Assembly: GCF_000002875.2 (NCBI RefSeq)
Contig: NC_009407.2
Span: 158,501 to 222,500 of the forward strand
Length of the DNA: 64,000 bases
Reading direction: 5' to 3'
Origin: Leishmania infantum JPCM5
Taxonomy: Eukaryota > Euglenozoa > Kinetoplastea > Trypanosomatida > Trypanosomatidae
Below, piece after piece: positions 8,781 through 19,458 of the stretch. The translations under genes were made by a program, and so were the position numbers. The notes beneath the pieces are model-generated. The model was not told the DNA's origin. It ran no database searches and saw only the letters and a program-made list of their open reading frames with translations. Position 1 is the first letter of the stretch. Each line of letters starts with the position of its first letter.

Positions 8781-11714
8781 GGGCTGGTCTTCTCTACATG
8801 CTCTCTCTCGTTATATATACTATGTGTCGCCTGTGCGCGTGGCGTGTCCTCAACGGCCTCTCTTGCGACTTGTTTTCCCTGTCGGCTCCGCGTATGCAGT
8901 TCGGCGCAGATACTCAGTCTGCGTTCAACGCGCCAAGCAGCACTGCTCGCTCGCTGTCTCTCTCTCTCTCTGCATTGTCGTTGGTGCCTCTTTGCCGGTG
9001 CGTGTTCTGACATGATGAAAAAACAATAGGCATTGCCCCCGATAGTCGCGTGAACATCCTTGTCCCTCCCCCATCGCCGCCTCCATGCCCCAATCCAACT
9101 TCCTCGCCGCACGCTTGTGTTCATCAAGGCCGTGAGAACCGCACGCTGGTTCGGCCGACACCGTCTCGCGCCTCTAGCGTGTGCGCGAGATGTCATCAGT
9201 GATGGAAACTGGTGCATACAGTCTTGCCGAAAGGCGCCGTCGTTGTCGATGCGTTTCTGTGCACACCTATGCCCTGTTCTCTTCTTCCGCCCCTGCTCTT
9301 CCACTTGTTATCGGCCTCGCCATCTCCCTCTTTCTCTCTCCCTCCCTATGCCTCTTGTCTCTGTCTTTGTTGGCGCCTTCATATGCGCACACGCATGCAC
9401 ACGCGCACTCATATATGCATATAGGCAGTGCGTGTGTGTCGTAGCAACTTCGCTTATTCGCTTTCCCTTTCCATAATTTGAATAACTTCTCCACGTTATC
9501 TTTTTGTTGCGGCTGCTTTGCTTCCGTTTTCAAATTTTCCGGTTGATTTTGCAACCTCACGCCGAGAGGTATCTCGCTGGCTGACCCGCCCGCCTCATCC
9601 TCTCCTCCCCCTCTCTCCTACACCCACACGCCCTTGTCTCCTACCCACTCGGCCCTTCTGTCTTTGCTCACAAGGCCACGCCTTCCCTGCTTGCATCGCT
9701 CCCTCTCCCTCGCACTGGCTCTCTCATTGAAGCAGCCATCCACTCCGGCGAAGGAAGCAGGCGTGATTGTTCGTTGGCCCTCGTGCTCTCTCTATATATC
9801 ACCGCATCTTTTGTGTTTGTGCTGCTCGCGCCCGTAAGTGCGCCGGCGTCTGTCTGTGTCTCTCTGTGTAGGTGTGTGCGCCTGCGTGTGTGTGTCAGTG
9901 TGTGTGCTTCTGTTGTCAACGTAACACATCCTTCTCAACGTACACGCCATCCCCACCCAACCCTTCTTTCACCCTCTTGCCACACACAGACACGAGCACG
10001 CGCAAACCTGGAATCACGTGCGTGCTGAATAGAAAGCACAGCACGCGCGAGAAACTACGAGTGAGCACCGTTGCATTCTGCCTCTTTCCTTTCCTTCCCT
10101 CCCCCCACCCACCCACCCCAATCTTCTCTCGACATCTCGTGTGATCCGGCGGCTGTGTCTCTCATTCGGGCACCGTTTTGCTGCGTACGCCCTCACCATC
10201 TACCTTCTCTCTCAAAGCCTTCTGCTGCACCGCTGCACGTGGGTGTGTGTGCGTGTAGCGGTGTGAGTTGACGAAGAATCGATATCCACGAAGCCGCAAG
10301 CGAAACGAAGGAAGAGAAAGGGGCGAGGCAGGAAAGCTAATCAGCACACAGCGCCGCTCTACGGTATAGAAGCGCACACGTCTCGAATCAAGAAACAGGA
10401 AAGGAACGAAGGCCGACGTAGAGCAGCTTTGGCCACCCCCTCCCTCCCTCGATCTCCTGTGTGCGCGTGCGCGCGTCTTCGGCTTTTTGTTTGCTTGCTT
10501 ACATGTGCTAGTAGCCATTTCCTCGGTTCCGCCATTGCTTTTCCTCCTCAACGGAAGTGGACCTTTTCTCTCTCCTCGTTGTTGATCTTCTTCTGTCTCT
10601 CAGGCATTCATCTGCTCATCAGTGTCTCTTTCTATCTGTGTATGTGTGTGTGTGTGTAAGAGAGAGTGAGTCCCTGTGTACTTACGCTGCTCAGAAGTTA
10701 CCCCCACCATCGCCACCCGCCTCCTTTTCTCTATCTGTGTGTCGGTTCACTATACATCGTGCTCGACATCCTTGCTGATCTCTCCTGTCTGTCTTCTCTT
10801 CCTCTCGTGCACTGTTTGTATCTCTTTTTAGTTTGTTGTTTGTGCTGCGTTTTCTTTCGCCCCCCCTCCTCCCTCCCTTCTCTCCCCACCCCCTTCCTCT
10901 ACTATTTCGTTTGGCCAGAGGTGAAGTCGTCTTTGTGCCTGTGCCTGCATGTGTGCGCGCGCGTCGGTTTTCCTTTTGTGTGCTGTTGCCTTTCCTCAAC
11001 GACTTCTCCCTCCATTTCTCGCTTGACAGCCTCCCACCTCACGCTGCTCTTCGGAGAAGTGGTACGTGTTTCTCGTCGTTCTCACCCTGTGTGCTGGTCG
11101 TGGATATGCGTGGCGCTGGTGCCCCGCACTTGTTGTCGCCGTCCTCTGCCCCCTTGTCCCTTTCTCTCTTTTCATTGCTTTGGCAACGCTTTTCGAATCT
11201 ACGCAACAGCATTCTTTTCTTTTCTGTGTGTGTGTGTGTGTGCCGCCGCGATACTCCCCGTTTCATTTCGTTACTGTTGGTTTGAGGTCGTGGAGTCCTT
11301 CTCGCCATCACCTCACACACACACACATACGCACATCATCGTCCCGCTGCACCGCTGTAACCGCTCGCATTCCGGTCCGCCTCTCCTCTCTCTCTTTCTC
11401 GCTCTCTGTCTTGTTCGGTTCACTGTTGTATTTTATGCTTTTTTTTTCTGATTTCTTTGCTCTATTCACACGGAGATTGCCAACGTCGTAGCAGAGAGAG
11501 CGCACACGAATCTCATTAACGCGTGTGTCCCAGGCTTCTATTGCCGTGTTGCGTTGTTTTTCGCTCAACGCGCGTGCGCGCCTGCCTCATCGGATTGCCA
11601 CGTTCCGCTCAGCGCATTCAAGCAAGAAGCAACGGGCACAGAAGAGTCAAGGAAACATAACGCTTCCCCACCACCACCACCTTCTTCCTCTTCTCCCGCC
11701 GCGCCATCAGCAAG
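8781..11714. other. Long 2.9-kb non-coding spacer
   Basis: No supported gene in almost 3 kb. It holds (CT)n at about 8955-8974, (GT)n at about 10637-10657 and 11226-11243, (AC)n at about 11313-11328, a T-run near 11440-11449, and long C/T blocks on the + strand. Open frames are low-complexity Ser/Leu/Pro/Cys strings. Much of it is probably the 3' UTR of the glycosyltransferase-like gene and the 5' UTR of the permease gene. Confidence 0.6.
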
Positions 11715-14700
11715 ATGAGCATCGAAGTACCCGTGAAGAAATCCGAGGATTCGGATGACCGCACCGGCTTCTTCGAAACACTGAAGCTGAGCTGGATCTA
11801 CACAGTCGCCGATGTCCGGCGCCGACCGCGTAATATCATCATCGGCATCGCCGCAGTGATGCTGCTCGTCTTCTTCTCTGCTGTTGTCCTCATTGGCATC
11901 TGGAAGACCCCATATATCTTGCTACGCCTGGCGGAACTAACAGTGGGTGAAATGGACGTCATTCTCTACGGCGGCGGCGCGACGCTGCTGCTCAACTACA
12001 CGAAGCTGAACCAGAGCTTCGTCAAATCGCCGGTCGTCGCTGGCGCTGCGCCGCGCTGGATCGCTCGAGCCAGCCTCACCTCCGAGGCGACCTATCGCGC
12101 AAGCATGCACCACGCCGCTGGTACACGTACTAGGGACCGCGTCACGGCGGCCAACATCCTGCTCATCAACTCCGAGCTGGAGCAACTGGCCGGCATTGGA
12201 CGCGGGTGGCCGTACCGAGAGATCGGCTTTGACGAGGCCCAAATCTTCTTCTCAGCTGCAAACTACATCGGCGTCTCCGGCAACAAGGGCGAGCGCGTTC
12301 ATCTTAGCATCAACGCGTCGTCTCTCAGCAACGCCATTGGCATCGACACCCTGTCCTTCAACATCACACGCCCCAAAAAGGTGACGGACCCCATCTCCTT
12401 CTACCTAGCGGCCTTCTTCATGCTCAACAACATCACCGAGGACTCGATACCGTTGTTCGACGTCGTATCGCTGAGCATGGCAGCGACCATGGCGGACGCG
12501 GTGGAGACGACGGCTGGCAAGTACGCGAGCGCGCTAGGCAACGCCGTCATCATGGACTGCCGGCAATTCTTGAACGTGCTGGTGGATCAGAGCTGCCTGC
12601 TTGGGCCGCAGAGTATCAGCCCGTCAGAGGGCTACTACTTCCCGACCACTGCTGAGCTGTTCAACATCACACTCCCGTCAACGAACTCCTTAGACATCCA
12701 GGACTATGCGATGATGGTGGTGGTGATGCTGGAGGGGCGATACGACATGTACTATGCCGACACAAAGCTGCGCGGGGCAATGTTGACGGAGAAGAGCAAC
12801 AAACTGATGGAAGCCGTCGGCCTCAGCTTCGAAGGCACCTTGCAGTTTCCGGTGGACACAACAATCCAGACACTTGATACGTTCCGCACGTTGATGACGG
12901 CGGCCTGCGTGACGGTGGTCGTCGGCATCGTTGTACTCGGGTCCATCCTTATGTTCACACTGCTTCAGATCAACGCTGAGGAGCGGCAGTTCGAGCTGGC
13001 CATGATTCGCGCGCAGGGTATGTCGCGCACGCAGATTATCGGTATTCTGGTTATGCAGACACTCGCCTTCACCGTGCCTGGCACAGCGTTCGGCGTGCTA
13101 CTCGCGTGTGCGACGAATGCGATACTCGAGCGGATGCTGGCGAACTTCACCAAGGCGCCCACCCGCTTGGGCGACGTGCCGATCGTTGCGATAACGATTG
13201 GCATTCTGATGGGTCTGCTGCTGCCGCTGGTGGCCACTTACAGCCCGGTTAAGAGGGCGCTGAGCAGCAGCCTGCGTGACGCGTTGGACATCTACCGCCA
13301 GGTGTACAACGAGGCGCACGTGAAGGCGATTCGGCTAGAGGAGATGGGCCTGCGCATGTGGCAGATCTTCCTCGGCATCTTCCTGGTCTTCGCGGGCTTC
13401 CTGGTGTACTACCTCATGCCGCTGAGCTTCATCTTTTCCAACATGATGATGTTCTTCATCCTGCTCGACTTTGTGCTTATCTGCATGATTGCCGGGCTGT
13501 GCATGATGACGTACGTCGTCCAGGGGCCGGCGGAGGTGTTTGTGCTGTATCTGCTTCTGTGGGGCCGCGAGACACGACTATGGACGCTTATCCGCAAGAA
13601 CTTGCGAAGTCACCGCGACCGCAACTCCAAGGCGTACGTGATGTTCTTACTAAGCGTGGCGTGCCTCGTTGCATCCGGCATGATGTTCAGCATGATGTCC
13701 ACCATCTCCTCTCAGTTGGCGGAGCTGACGACCGGTGCGCCGGTGACAGTGACTTCGAAATCGTTCTGGAACCCCCTCGACCAGGCAAGCCTCGACGCGT
13801 TCATGCGTGGTGAAGGAAGCCTCTACGCCACGCAGTGGGCCTACACCTCCTTCGCGCTCCGCGAGTACCCGCAGATCGCCAGCAGGACACAGGTCGGCAA
13901 CCTCATCGGCAACTTCCGCACCATCGGCGTGCGGGCGGTGACGGAGTTCTTCATGGACGCCACCTACCCGGAATTCAACATGGTGGATAGCTACCGCAGC
14001 GGCTACAAGTACCCGATGAACACCTTCCACCAGCGCGACGTTATCCGCAGCATGTACGAGCACCCGCCGCATCGCAACGTGAGCAAGAAGCAGGGCATCA
14101 TCGTCAATGGGTTCCCCTACGGTGTCAAGATTCCGAACGTGACGGCGAAGGAGTCGCAGGTGATTCCAATGATCATCTCCTCTGCCGCCCAGGACGAGAT
14201 TGGGCTGGACGTGAACTCCGCGGCTCAGCTGCGCTTCGACTACTTTCTGAACGACAGTGCCCAAACCATGTCCACCGTCTTCTTCCTCGAGCCGCGGGCC
14301 CTCATGGACCGCATCTCCGGCTTCCTCGCGGTCTCCTCGCTGCCCATCCTCTTCACTCAAGGCACCATTCTGGTGCCGACCAAGTACTTCCAGAGCCTGC
14401 TCAACCCGGCGGTACTCGACTTCGACGCGGAGCAGATGATCTCGATCACCAACCACTCCGTCCTGGAGGTGCGGCAGGCAGTGCTGTATGTGCAGCTCCG
14501 CAGCAATGTCACGAAGCGCGAGCGTGAGATCTTTGTGAACGCGCTCCAGACGCACACCGATACTCTCTACCACGCCATCGTTGACACCGAGGCCACCGTG
14601 GAGCAGCTCCGCTCGGTGCAGAACCTGATCATGGGCTTCTTTTACTTCACCTCGGTCATCTGCATCACGCTTTGCGCTTTCATGATGTGGACCACGTTCA

Positions 14701-15029
14701 TCTCTAACGTGCAGCTCAATGCGTGGACCTTTGGTGTGTTGCGCGCGCTCGGTTTCCGCACCGCGCAGCTGATGCGCTGCGCCGTCTACGAGTCCCTCTG
14801 TATTGTCATCTCCGCATTTGCATTGGGGCTGGTGGTGGGCGTTGCGGTTGGCGTGACGATGGCCATTGAACTGTGCCAGATCATGGTCATTCCGTTCCAT
14901 TTTAGCTTCCCTTACGCGCTAGTGATCGTTGTGTTCGGCATGGCGCTCGCGGCCGCCGTTGTTGGCTCCATCGCACCACTTCTGAGTCTGCGCAAAAAGC
15001 CGATCTCCTTTGTCCTGCGCGGCATCTAG
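11715..15029 (+). CDS. FtsX-like permease (ABC3/MacB-type), large eukaryotic form
   Basis: A 1104-aa membrane protein with two permease modules. One N-terminal helix is at about 41-63, followed by a ~320-residue extracytoplasmic region rich in N-X-S/T sites. A core FtsX module lies at about 390-510, including 'EERQFELAMIRAQGMSR' next to the membrane. Further helices are at about 547-600 and 640-660, then a second extracytoplasmic region. The C-terminal FtsX module at about 968-1104 carries 'WTFGVLRALGFRTAQLMRC'. The EER..E...R..G and F.VLRALGF turns are the hallmark of FtsX/LolC/MacB permeases. There is no ATP-binding cassette, so an ATPase partner or an ATPase-independent role is implied. 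The ATG has a good context; the substrate is unknown. Confidence 0.9.
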   Translation: MSIEVPVKKSEDSDDRTGFFETLKLSWIYTVADVRRRPRNIIIGIAAVMLLVFFSAVVLIGIWKTPYILLRLAELTVGEMDVILYGGGATLLLNYTKLNQSFVKSPVVAGAAPRWIARASLTSEATYRASMHHAAGTRTRDRVTAANILLINSELEQLAGIGRGWPYREIGFDEAQIFFSAANYIGVSGNKGERVHLSINASSLSNAIGIDTLSFNITRPKKVTDPISFYLAAFFMLNNITEDSIPLFDVVSLSMAATMADAVETTAGKYASALGNAVIMDCRQFLNVLVDQSCLLGPQSISPSEGYYFPTTAELFNITLPSTNSLDIQDYAMMVVVMLEGRYDMYYADTKLRGAMLTEKSNKLMEAVGLSFEGTLQFPVDTTIQTLDTFRTLMTAACVTVVVGIVVLGSILMFTLLQINAEERQFELAMIRAQGMSRTQIIGILVMQTLAFTVPGTAFGVLLACATNAILERMLANFTKAPTRLGDVPIVAITIGILMGLLLPLVATYSPVKRALSSSLRDALDIYRQVYNEAHVKAIRLEEMGLRMWQIFLGIFLVFAGFLVYYLMPLSFIFSNMMMFFILLDFVLICMIAGLCMMTYVVQGPAEVFVLYLLLWGRETRLWTLIRKNLRSHRDRNSKAYVMFLLSVACLVASGMMFSMMSTISSQLAELTTGAPVTVTSKSFWNPLDQASLDAFMRGEGSLYATQWAYTSFALREYPQIASRTQVGNLIGNFRTIGVRAVTEFFMDATYPEFNMVDSYRSGYKYPMNTFHQRDVIRSMYEHPPHRNVSKKQGIIVNGFPYGVKIPNVTAKESQVIPMIISSAAQDEIGLDVNSAAQLRFDYFLNDSAQTMSTVFFLEPRALMDRISGFLAVSSLPILFTQGTILVPTKYFQSLLNPAVLDFDAEQMISITNHSVLEVRQAVLYVQLRSNVTKREREIFVNALQTHTDTLYHAIVDTEATVEQLRSVQNLIMGFFYFTSVICITLCAFMMWTTFISNVQLNAWTFGVLRALGFRTAQLMRCAVYESLCIVISAFALGLVVGVAVGVTMAIELCQIMVIPFHFSFPYALVIVVFGMALAAAVVGSIAPLLSLRKKPISFVLRGI

Positions 15030-16169
15030 GATGGATGTATATATGTGTGTGCGTGTGCCCGCGCTATGTGTGGCCCTCTTTCATGCAATCGAGGAGCCTG
15101 CGACTCTACACTCCCTGCCTCCCAACAAAGGGCGTCCTTCCTTCTTCGTTGTCGGCACTGCGCTCCTCTTCAAGGATCCACCTTGGAGTACGGGATCGAG
15201 TCTTTGTGCGTGCGAGTGTACGAGTACGTCTCCCTCAGCGTGCATACGACATGGTCCGCCGCTACTGTGGCTGCTGTCCTCATCCCCCGAATTCCCCTTT
15301 GACTCTCTGGCTCTTCTCCTGATGCCTTTGCTCTTTTCGTGCAATGCAAAACCTCTGGAGCAGCGAGGGCGAGGAAGAGAAGTTGTGCAAGCGTTGCGGA
15401 TCTCGAGAAGTGGGGGGCAGGCAGACAGCGAGAGCCCAGAGCGATGGAGAGTGATGTTCGTGAAAGCATGGTTGGGCACATGCACATGCTCGCGCGTGCA
15501 GAAGAAACTGGTGACCTAGAGAGGCCAGAGCAAGCAGAAGCGCGGCGAAGTGAGGGCGGAAGGCGGTGATGGTGGAAGAGGGAGCGGGAGCTGTTGCTGA
15601 CACGTACACTGGCAGCCCTCCCCAACCGTTTGAAGGGCGCTCTTTGTGCCTGTGTGTGTGGGTCTGCATCTCTCCCGCTACCTTCTCCTCCGGTGCGTTG
15701 AGAGTCGTGCCGCCTTTCATTCTTCCTCCCTCGTGTGTTTCTCGCCTCCTCTCGTGCGCTGTCTTACGCATGCGCGAATAGACGCAGGGAGTACACCTCT
15801 CGCCTCCTGCGCTCTGCTGCCACTTCCATTTACCTGTGCGTCTGCACGCTCTTGCGCCGTAGTGCAGCGCACTCCTGCTGCGGCGGCTGTTTCGTTTGTT
15901 TTTATTTTCTTGGGAGATCGGGGGCTTTCTTCCCTTGGTGTTTCCGTTCTCTCGTTGACGGTCCGGCGCCGCTGCGGTAACCCCCCACGACATCCACGGC
16001 TCCGCCTTGCCTTTCCTCCATATCTCTCTAGCTCTACTCCCACGCTCCGCCCCTCACCACTCATCCTTTCCCGTGCCGCCACCACCGCCGCCGCCGCCTT
16101 CCCCTGCACCTACTTCAACCTCTGTGTAGATCAACGCATTCAAGCTGCAGCCGAAGGGCTCGTGCGGCC
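15030..16169. other. Spacer, pyrimidine tracts
   Basis: No clear gene. The last part, about 15990-16129, is strongly C/T-rich and ends in 'TGTGTAG', an acceptor-like site for the short ORF at 16170. Confidence 0.55.
16128..16129 (+). promoter_or_regulatory. Predicted spliced-leader acceptor AG
   Basis: AG after a C/T-rich tract at about 16000-16126. The next ATG, at 16170, opens a 58-codon frame. Predicted from pattern only. Confidence 0.4.
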
Positions 16170-16346
16170 ATGTCCTCTGCAGCTCTCACGGAGGCGGGGG
16201 AAGGCGTTGCTACTGGAGTTCGAAAGTCAGAGAGAGAGGGAACGCTTCGTGCGCATTACGACACGAAATATCCGTGTCGTATTCGTGCGCGTTCGATCCC
16301 CGGGTATGACGGAACCTCATGTGCCTCTTTTCTTGCCGTGTTTTGA
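16170..16346 (+). CDS. Possible 58-aa protein
   Basis: The first ATG downstream of the acceptor-like AG at 16128 opens a frame of 58 codons ending in TGA at 16344. The peptide is not low complexity: a Ser/Ala/Gly/Glu N-terminus, then a basic segment 'AHYDTKYPCRIRARSIPGYD' and a Cys/Phe-containing end. No family is recognised. The DNA inside it forms a strong inverted repeat (arms at about 16257-16265 and 16273-16281), so the segment could instead be a structured UTR or RNA. The small size makes chance possible. Confidence 0.35.
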   Translation: MSSAALTEAGEGVATGVRKSEREGTLRAHYDTKYPCRIRARSIPGYDGTSCASFLAVF

Positions 16347-17102
16347 TCTCTCGCCCCGTCTACCCGCGTCTTTCGCATTTGGCAGCTGCAGGAAAAAGCA
16401 ACACAAAAACAAAAAGACCAGCGAAACGAGCGATTTGAGGAGATGGGGGGGGGGGCGACGGTGTCACTCCGCTACTGGGAAAGGCCGGGGGAAGGGGAGA
16501 TGAGAGCGGGTGCGCCAGCGTAGATGGCTTGCGTGCTTTCGCACACCTATGAGCATGTGCGGAGCGTTGGGGGTGAGAAATGCCTTTGGATCGTTTCGTT
16601 TCTATGGATGTGTTGCACCTCCTCAGCAATGTCTTTGTTTTGTTCTCTTCCTGCTCCACCGGGCACCTTCTCCATTTTGAATGCTCCTGACGGACTCAGC
16701 GGGGTCCCTTCCGATCTTTTACGCGCGTGTATGTTGATGTGTTTCCCTGTGTCGTTGTTGTTGACAGGTCCGAGAAAACGGTATCTTACTGCTTTCGGCT
16801 TTATATGAGATTTGAGTCGGCGCGTCTAGTAATCTCGTTCGTCTTCTCCTCCGCCACTGTTTGGCGAGCCTCCACCCTCCTCTCTCTGCGGCGCGTCAAC
16901 AAACACACACACACACGCACATATTTTTATCTTCAGCCCCCACCTTCCCCCATGCCACACCACCCTTTCCCTAGCCCGACACCTACGAACTTTGTGGTGT
17001 ATGCTGCGCAAGTTTGATTGCGACAGTGCACGAGTCATCGCGCCCTCTCCCCCACTTCACCCCTCCCCCGCTTTATTCTTTTAGCTCTGTGTGGTCCTCG
17101 GT
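16347..17102. other. Spacer
   Basis: No gene seen. It includes a G-run near 16446-16455, a (CA)n stretch at about 16902-16918 and mixed C/T-rich sequence. Confidence 0.55.
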
Positions 17103-17445
17103 GACGTGGGACACTGCAGTGCGTGGCGTCAGGTCCCAGTGCACTGACTCTCGGTGGGGAGGCCAGGCAGCCATTCATACGATTAGGCAGAGTGTCGACC
17201 TGACTCGAGCGTATCCCAACCCACCCCCCGGCCCTCAGACGGCTTACTGGTGGGTGGGCTGAGTTTGAGGCAGGGGACGTGCTCCGGTGACTGAGCCGGC
17301 GCACTGCTGTAACGCGTGTGTCTAGGGCTACTTCGGCACCACAATGTGGCGGCCTGCGGCAGGGCCAAGGAGCGACTGGGGAGTGAAGTGGAGGTCGACT
17401 CGTATTGAATATTCAGCAGATGGGCCTGCTGAGGAAAAGCAAACA
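17103..17445 (+). mobile_element. Old, diverged and internally deleted SIDER-like element
   Basis: It begins with a diverged form of the repeat 5' block ('GCGTGGCGTCAGGTCCCAGT', then 'CTCTCGGTGGGGAGG') and later shows the 3' blocks 'GTGGGTGGGCTGAGTTTGAGG' in part and 'GTGTCTAGGGCTACTTCGGC'. The middle, including most of the part between these blocks, is missing or unrecognisable. The order matches the + strand copies at 6447 and 56333. The right end is uncertain; an A-rich stretch at about 17432-17445 may be the tail. It sits directly beside the minus-strand retroelement remnant. Confidence 0.55.
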
Positions 17446-17489
17446 CGCCTTTGTTTTAGGCCACTGTCTTCTTCAGGAGGGGTCACGTC

Positions 17490-18240
17490 GAGCGCTACGG
17501 TAATGAGGCGCCATCTGCGACCTTTCGGTGCTCCATGAGCGAGCTCTTCTCCTCGTGCGCGTCCGCGCAGAAACGCAATTCGAGGGTCCCGCCTCCTTTT
17601 GGCAGCACAGCGTCCTGTGCGCGTAGTCTTCTCTCCGATGGCTCACGCGCTCTTTCCGCCGACAGCCGCTCCCCATCTCGCTGGTCGGAGCGCGAAGCCG
17701 AGGCAACGCGTAATCTCGAAACGATGGGGGTGAGGCACTTTGGACGGTTTGCACCGACGGCGGAGAGAGGGGCCGGGTGCCCCCTCGGGCGGGGGCAGGA
17801 ACGGTTCGGGCAGCCCAAACGGCTCGCAGAGAAACTGGGAGTGGGGGACGGCGAAGGCGACCGTTGCAGCGCTGGCGTCGGCAATTCCGTGACGACTTTG
17901 TTCTTTCAAGCCCGGGCAACACAACAAATGCTCAGGGGTCTCTTGGCAGCGGTGGTTGCGCATCCACAGTGCGGCTTTGACAGGCTCACGAACGCCGTCG
18001 GTGCCGTTGAGGTGCACCGCGAGTGCTACACGCTCCACATCTCACGTCACCGCAAAAGAGGCGTCCGTGCGCAGAACGCGCGAGTGGGTGATGGCGCCGC
18101 GCGTGACCACGTGTGACAGCGGGGTAGTGCATACAGGGGGAAGTAGCCCCCCCCGCACCACAACCACCACCACCGTGATCACGTCGCTACCCACGGCCTG
18201 TCTGCCGGAGTCTACGCCGCGCTCGTCTACCTCAAAATGC
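17490..18240 (-). mobile_element. Degenerate ingi/L1Tc-type retroelement (DIRE), C-terminal fragment
   Basis: Read on the minus strand, this stretch has gene-like composition but several stops and shifts. At about 17913-17942 it encodes 'ETPEHLLCCP'. One base out of frame just upstream, at about 17947-17976, it encodes 'PHCGCATTAA'. Together these recreate the Cys-rich motif that follows the reverse transcriptase/RNase H part of trypanosomatid non-LTR retrotransposons (C.C....ETPEHLL..CP). Further 5' is a segment with 'RVLRTDASFAVT' then a stop, at about 18042-18085, where such elements carry an Arg/Leu-rich block. No intact enzyme core is present. Decayed elements of this kind are known in Leishmania genomes. 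The exact ends are not clear. Confidence 0.5.
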
Positions 18241-19458
18241 AGGTTTGCTGGCTTCGCTACGGTAGGCTTCCGTCTTTTGCGGAGCTGTGTGACGGTGCGC
18301 TCCTCTGCGCTCACCGTGTGCGTGGGTGTCTTTGCGCACCTGCGTTTCATCGGATGTCGGCACATTATCTTCCGCTGTCGCTTTCTGCTTTCCGTTTTGT
18401 GCTTTTCGCTCGTGGCAATCTCTCTGTCTTTCTGTGTCTTATCTTGCCGGTGCTGAGCTCCGCACTAGCGTCTTCGCCCAGGCTCTTGGAGCTCTCTTTC
18501 TCTCTGTGTGTCTGTGTGCGTGTTCCTCACCGTGCAGTCCATCTCACGTCTCCACACTACTTCGGTGGGTGTCGCCAATCTTTTCACTCTCCCATGATGC
18601 ACATATAGAGGACGAAGAAAGAAAATACAGAAAACGATCATGGTGCGAATCGGCATGGACGCTCGCGCTCTCTCCATGCTATCTGTCGTTCCCCCCTCTG
18701 ACCACCTGCGGAGGCGCGCGTGGCCACGTGCCCACAGATGTGCAGGCTAGCCCCCTTCTCTCTCGTTGTTGCATTCCCGGCAGTTTTAGGTAGGAGGAAG
18801 GGGGTGAATCGGAGAGAAAATGATGGCATCCTGTCCCTTGTATACGACACAGCCGCGCACATGTGTGTGGGCGTTCTCGATGCCTGCCACGAGAGCGTTC
18901 GCTGTCCCCACGCGTTGCGTTTTTATGCTTTTTTTTTAGTTCTGCGTCGTCGTGTTTGTGTGTGTGTATGGGGGTGAGGGTTCTGGCCTCTTTGCGTCGA
19001 CCTCACCTGCAGACGGAGGCCACGCAGCACCGCATAGAAAAGTGGGTCGACGCCCCTCTCCGTCTGCACATCTCCGCCTTCGCCGACTTCCCTCTCTCTA
19101 TAATACGCACCGGCACACACACGCACACTTACAAACGTGCAATTTCAACGCATCCTTGCACGTGTGCTTCCGTGGCGCCGTCCTCTCCTAGAATGACTTC
19201 TCTCCGCCAGCATTGCTGACCATCACTGCCTTGTGCCATCACATACCCACGCACGCGCATCCGCACATTTCCCCTCCCCCCATTCCCATTCGATTGTGTG
19301 GAAGCAGTGCTGCATCGCTCTCACGTTCTCTTCGGCCTTCTCGCTGTGCTGCCTCTGTGAGCGGATGCTCACCTGCTGCTCATCTAGTGCCGGTGCCACA
19401 CACAAGCACATTCTTCTCTCGAGTCGTGCACACGTCTCAGGCCAGTATCTTGCGCTCA
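18241..19458. other. Spacer, no gene supported
   Basis: C/T-rich sequence with a T-run at about 18930-18938 and GT stretches near 18953-18968. It leads into an open frame without ATG before the start at 19459. Confidence 0.55.

Noticed and set aside
10666..11451. 261-codon frame in the long spacer
   Set aside because: Composed of Ser/Leu/Cys/Pro strings produced by C/T and GT repeats.
13650..14900. 416-codon open frame on the minus strand inside the FtsX permease gene
   Set aside because: Shadow of strong GC3 codon bias; charged His/Val/Asp-rich text without motifs, and the sense frame is a clear permease.
16284..16300. 'GTTCGATCCCCGG' resembling a tRNA B box
   Set aside because: No matching A box, acceptor stem or anticodon arm can be folded around it.
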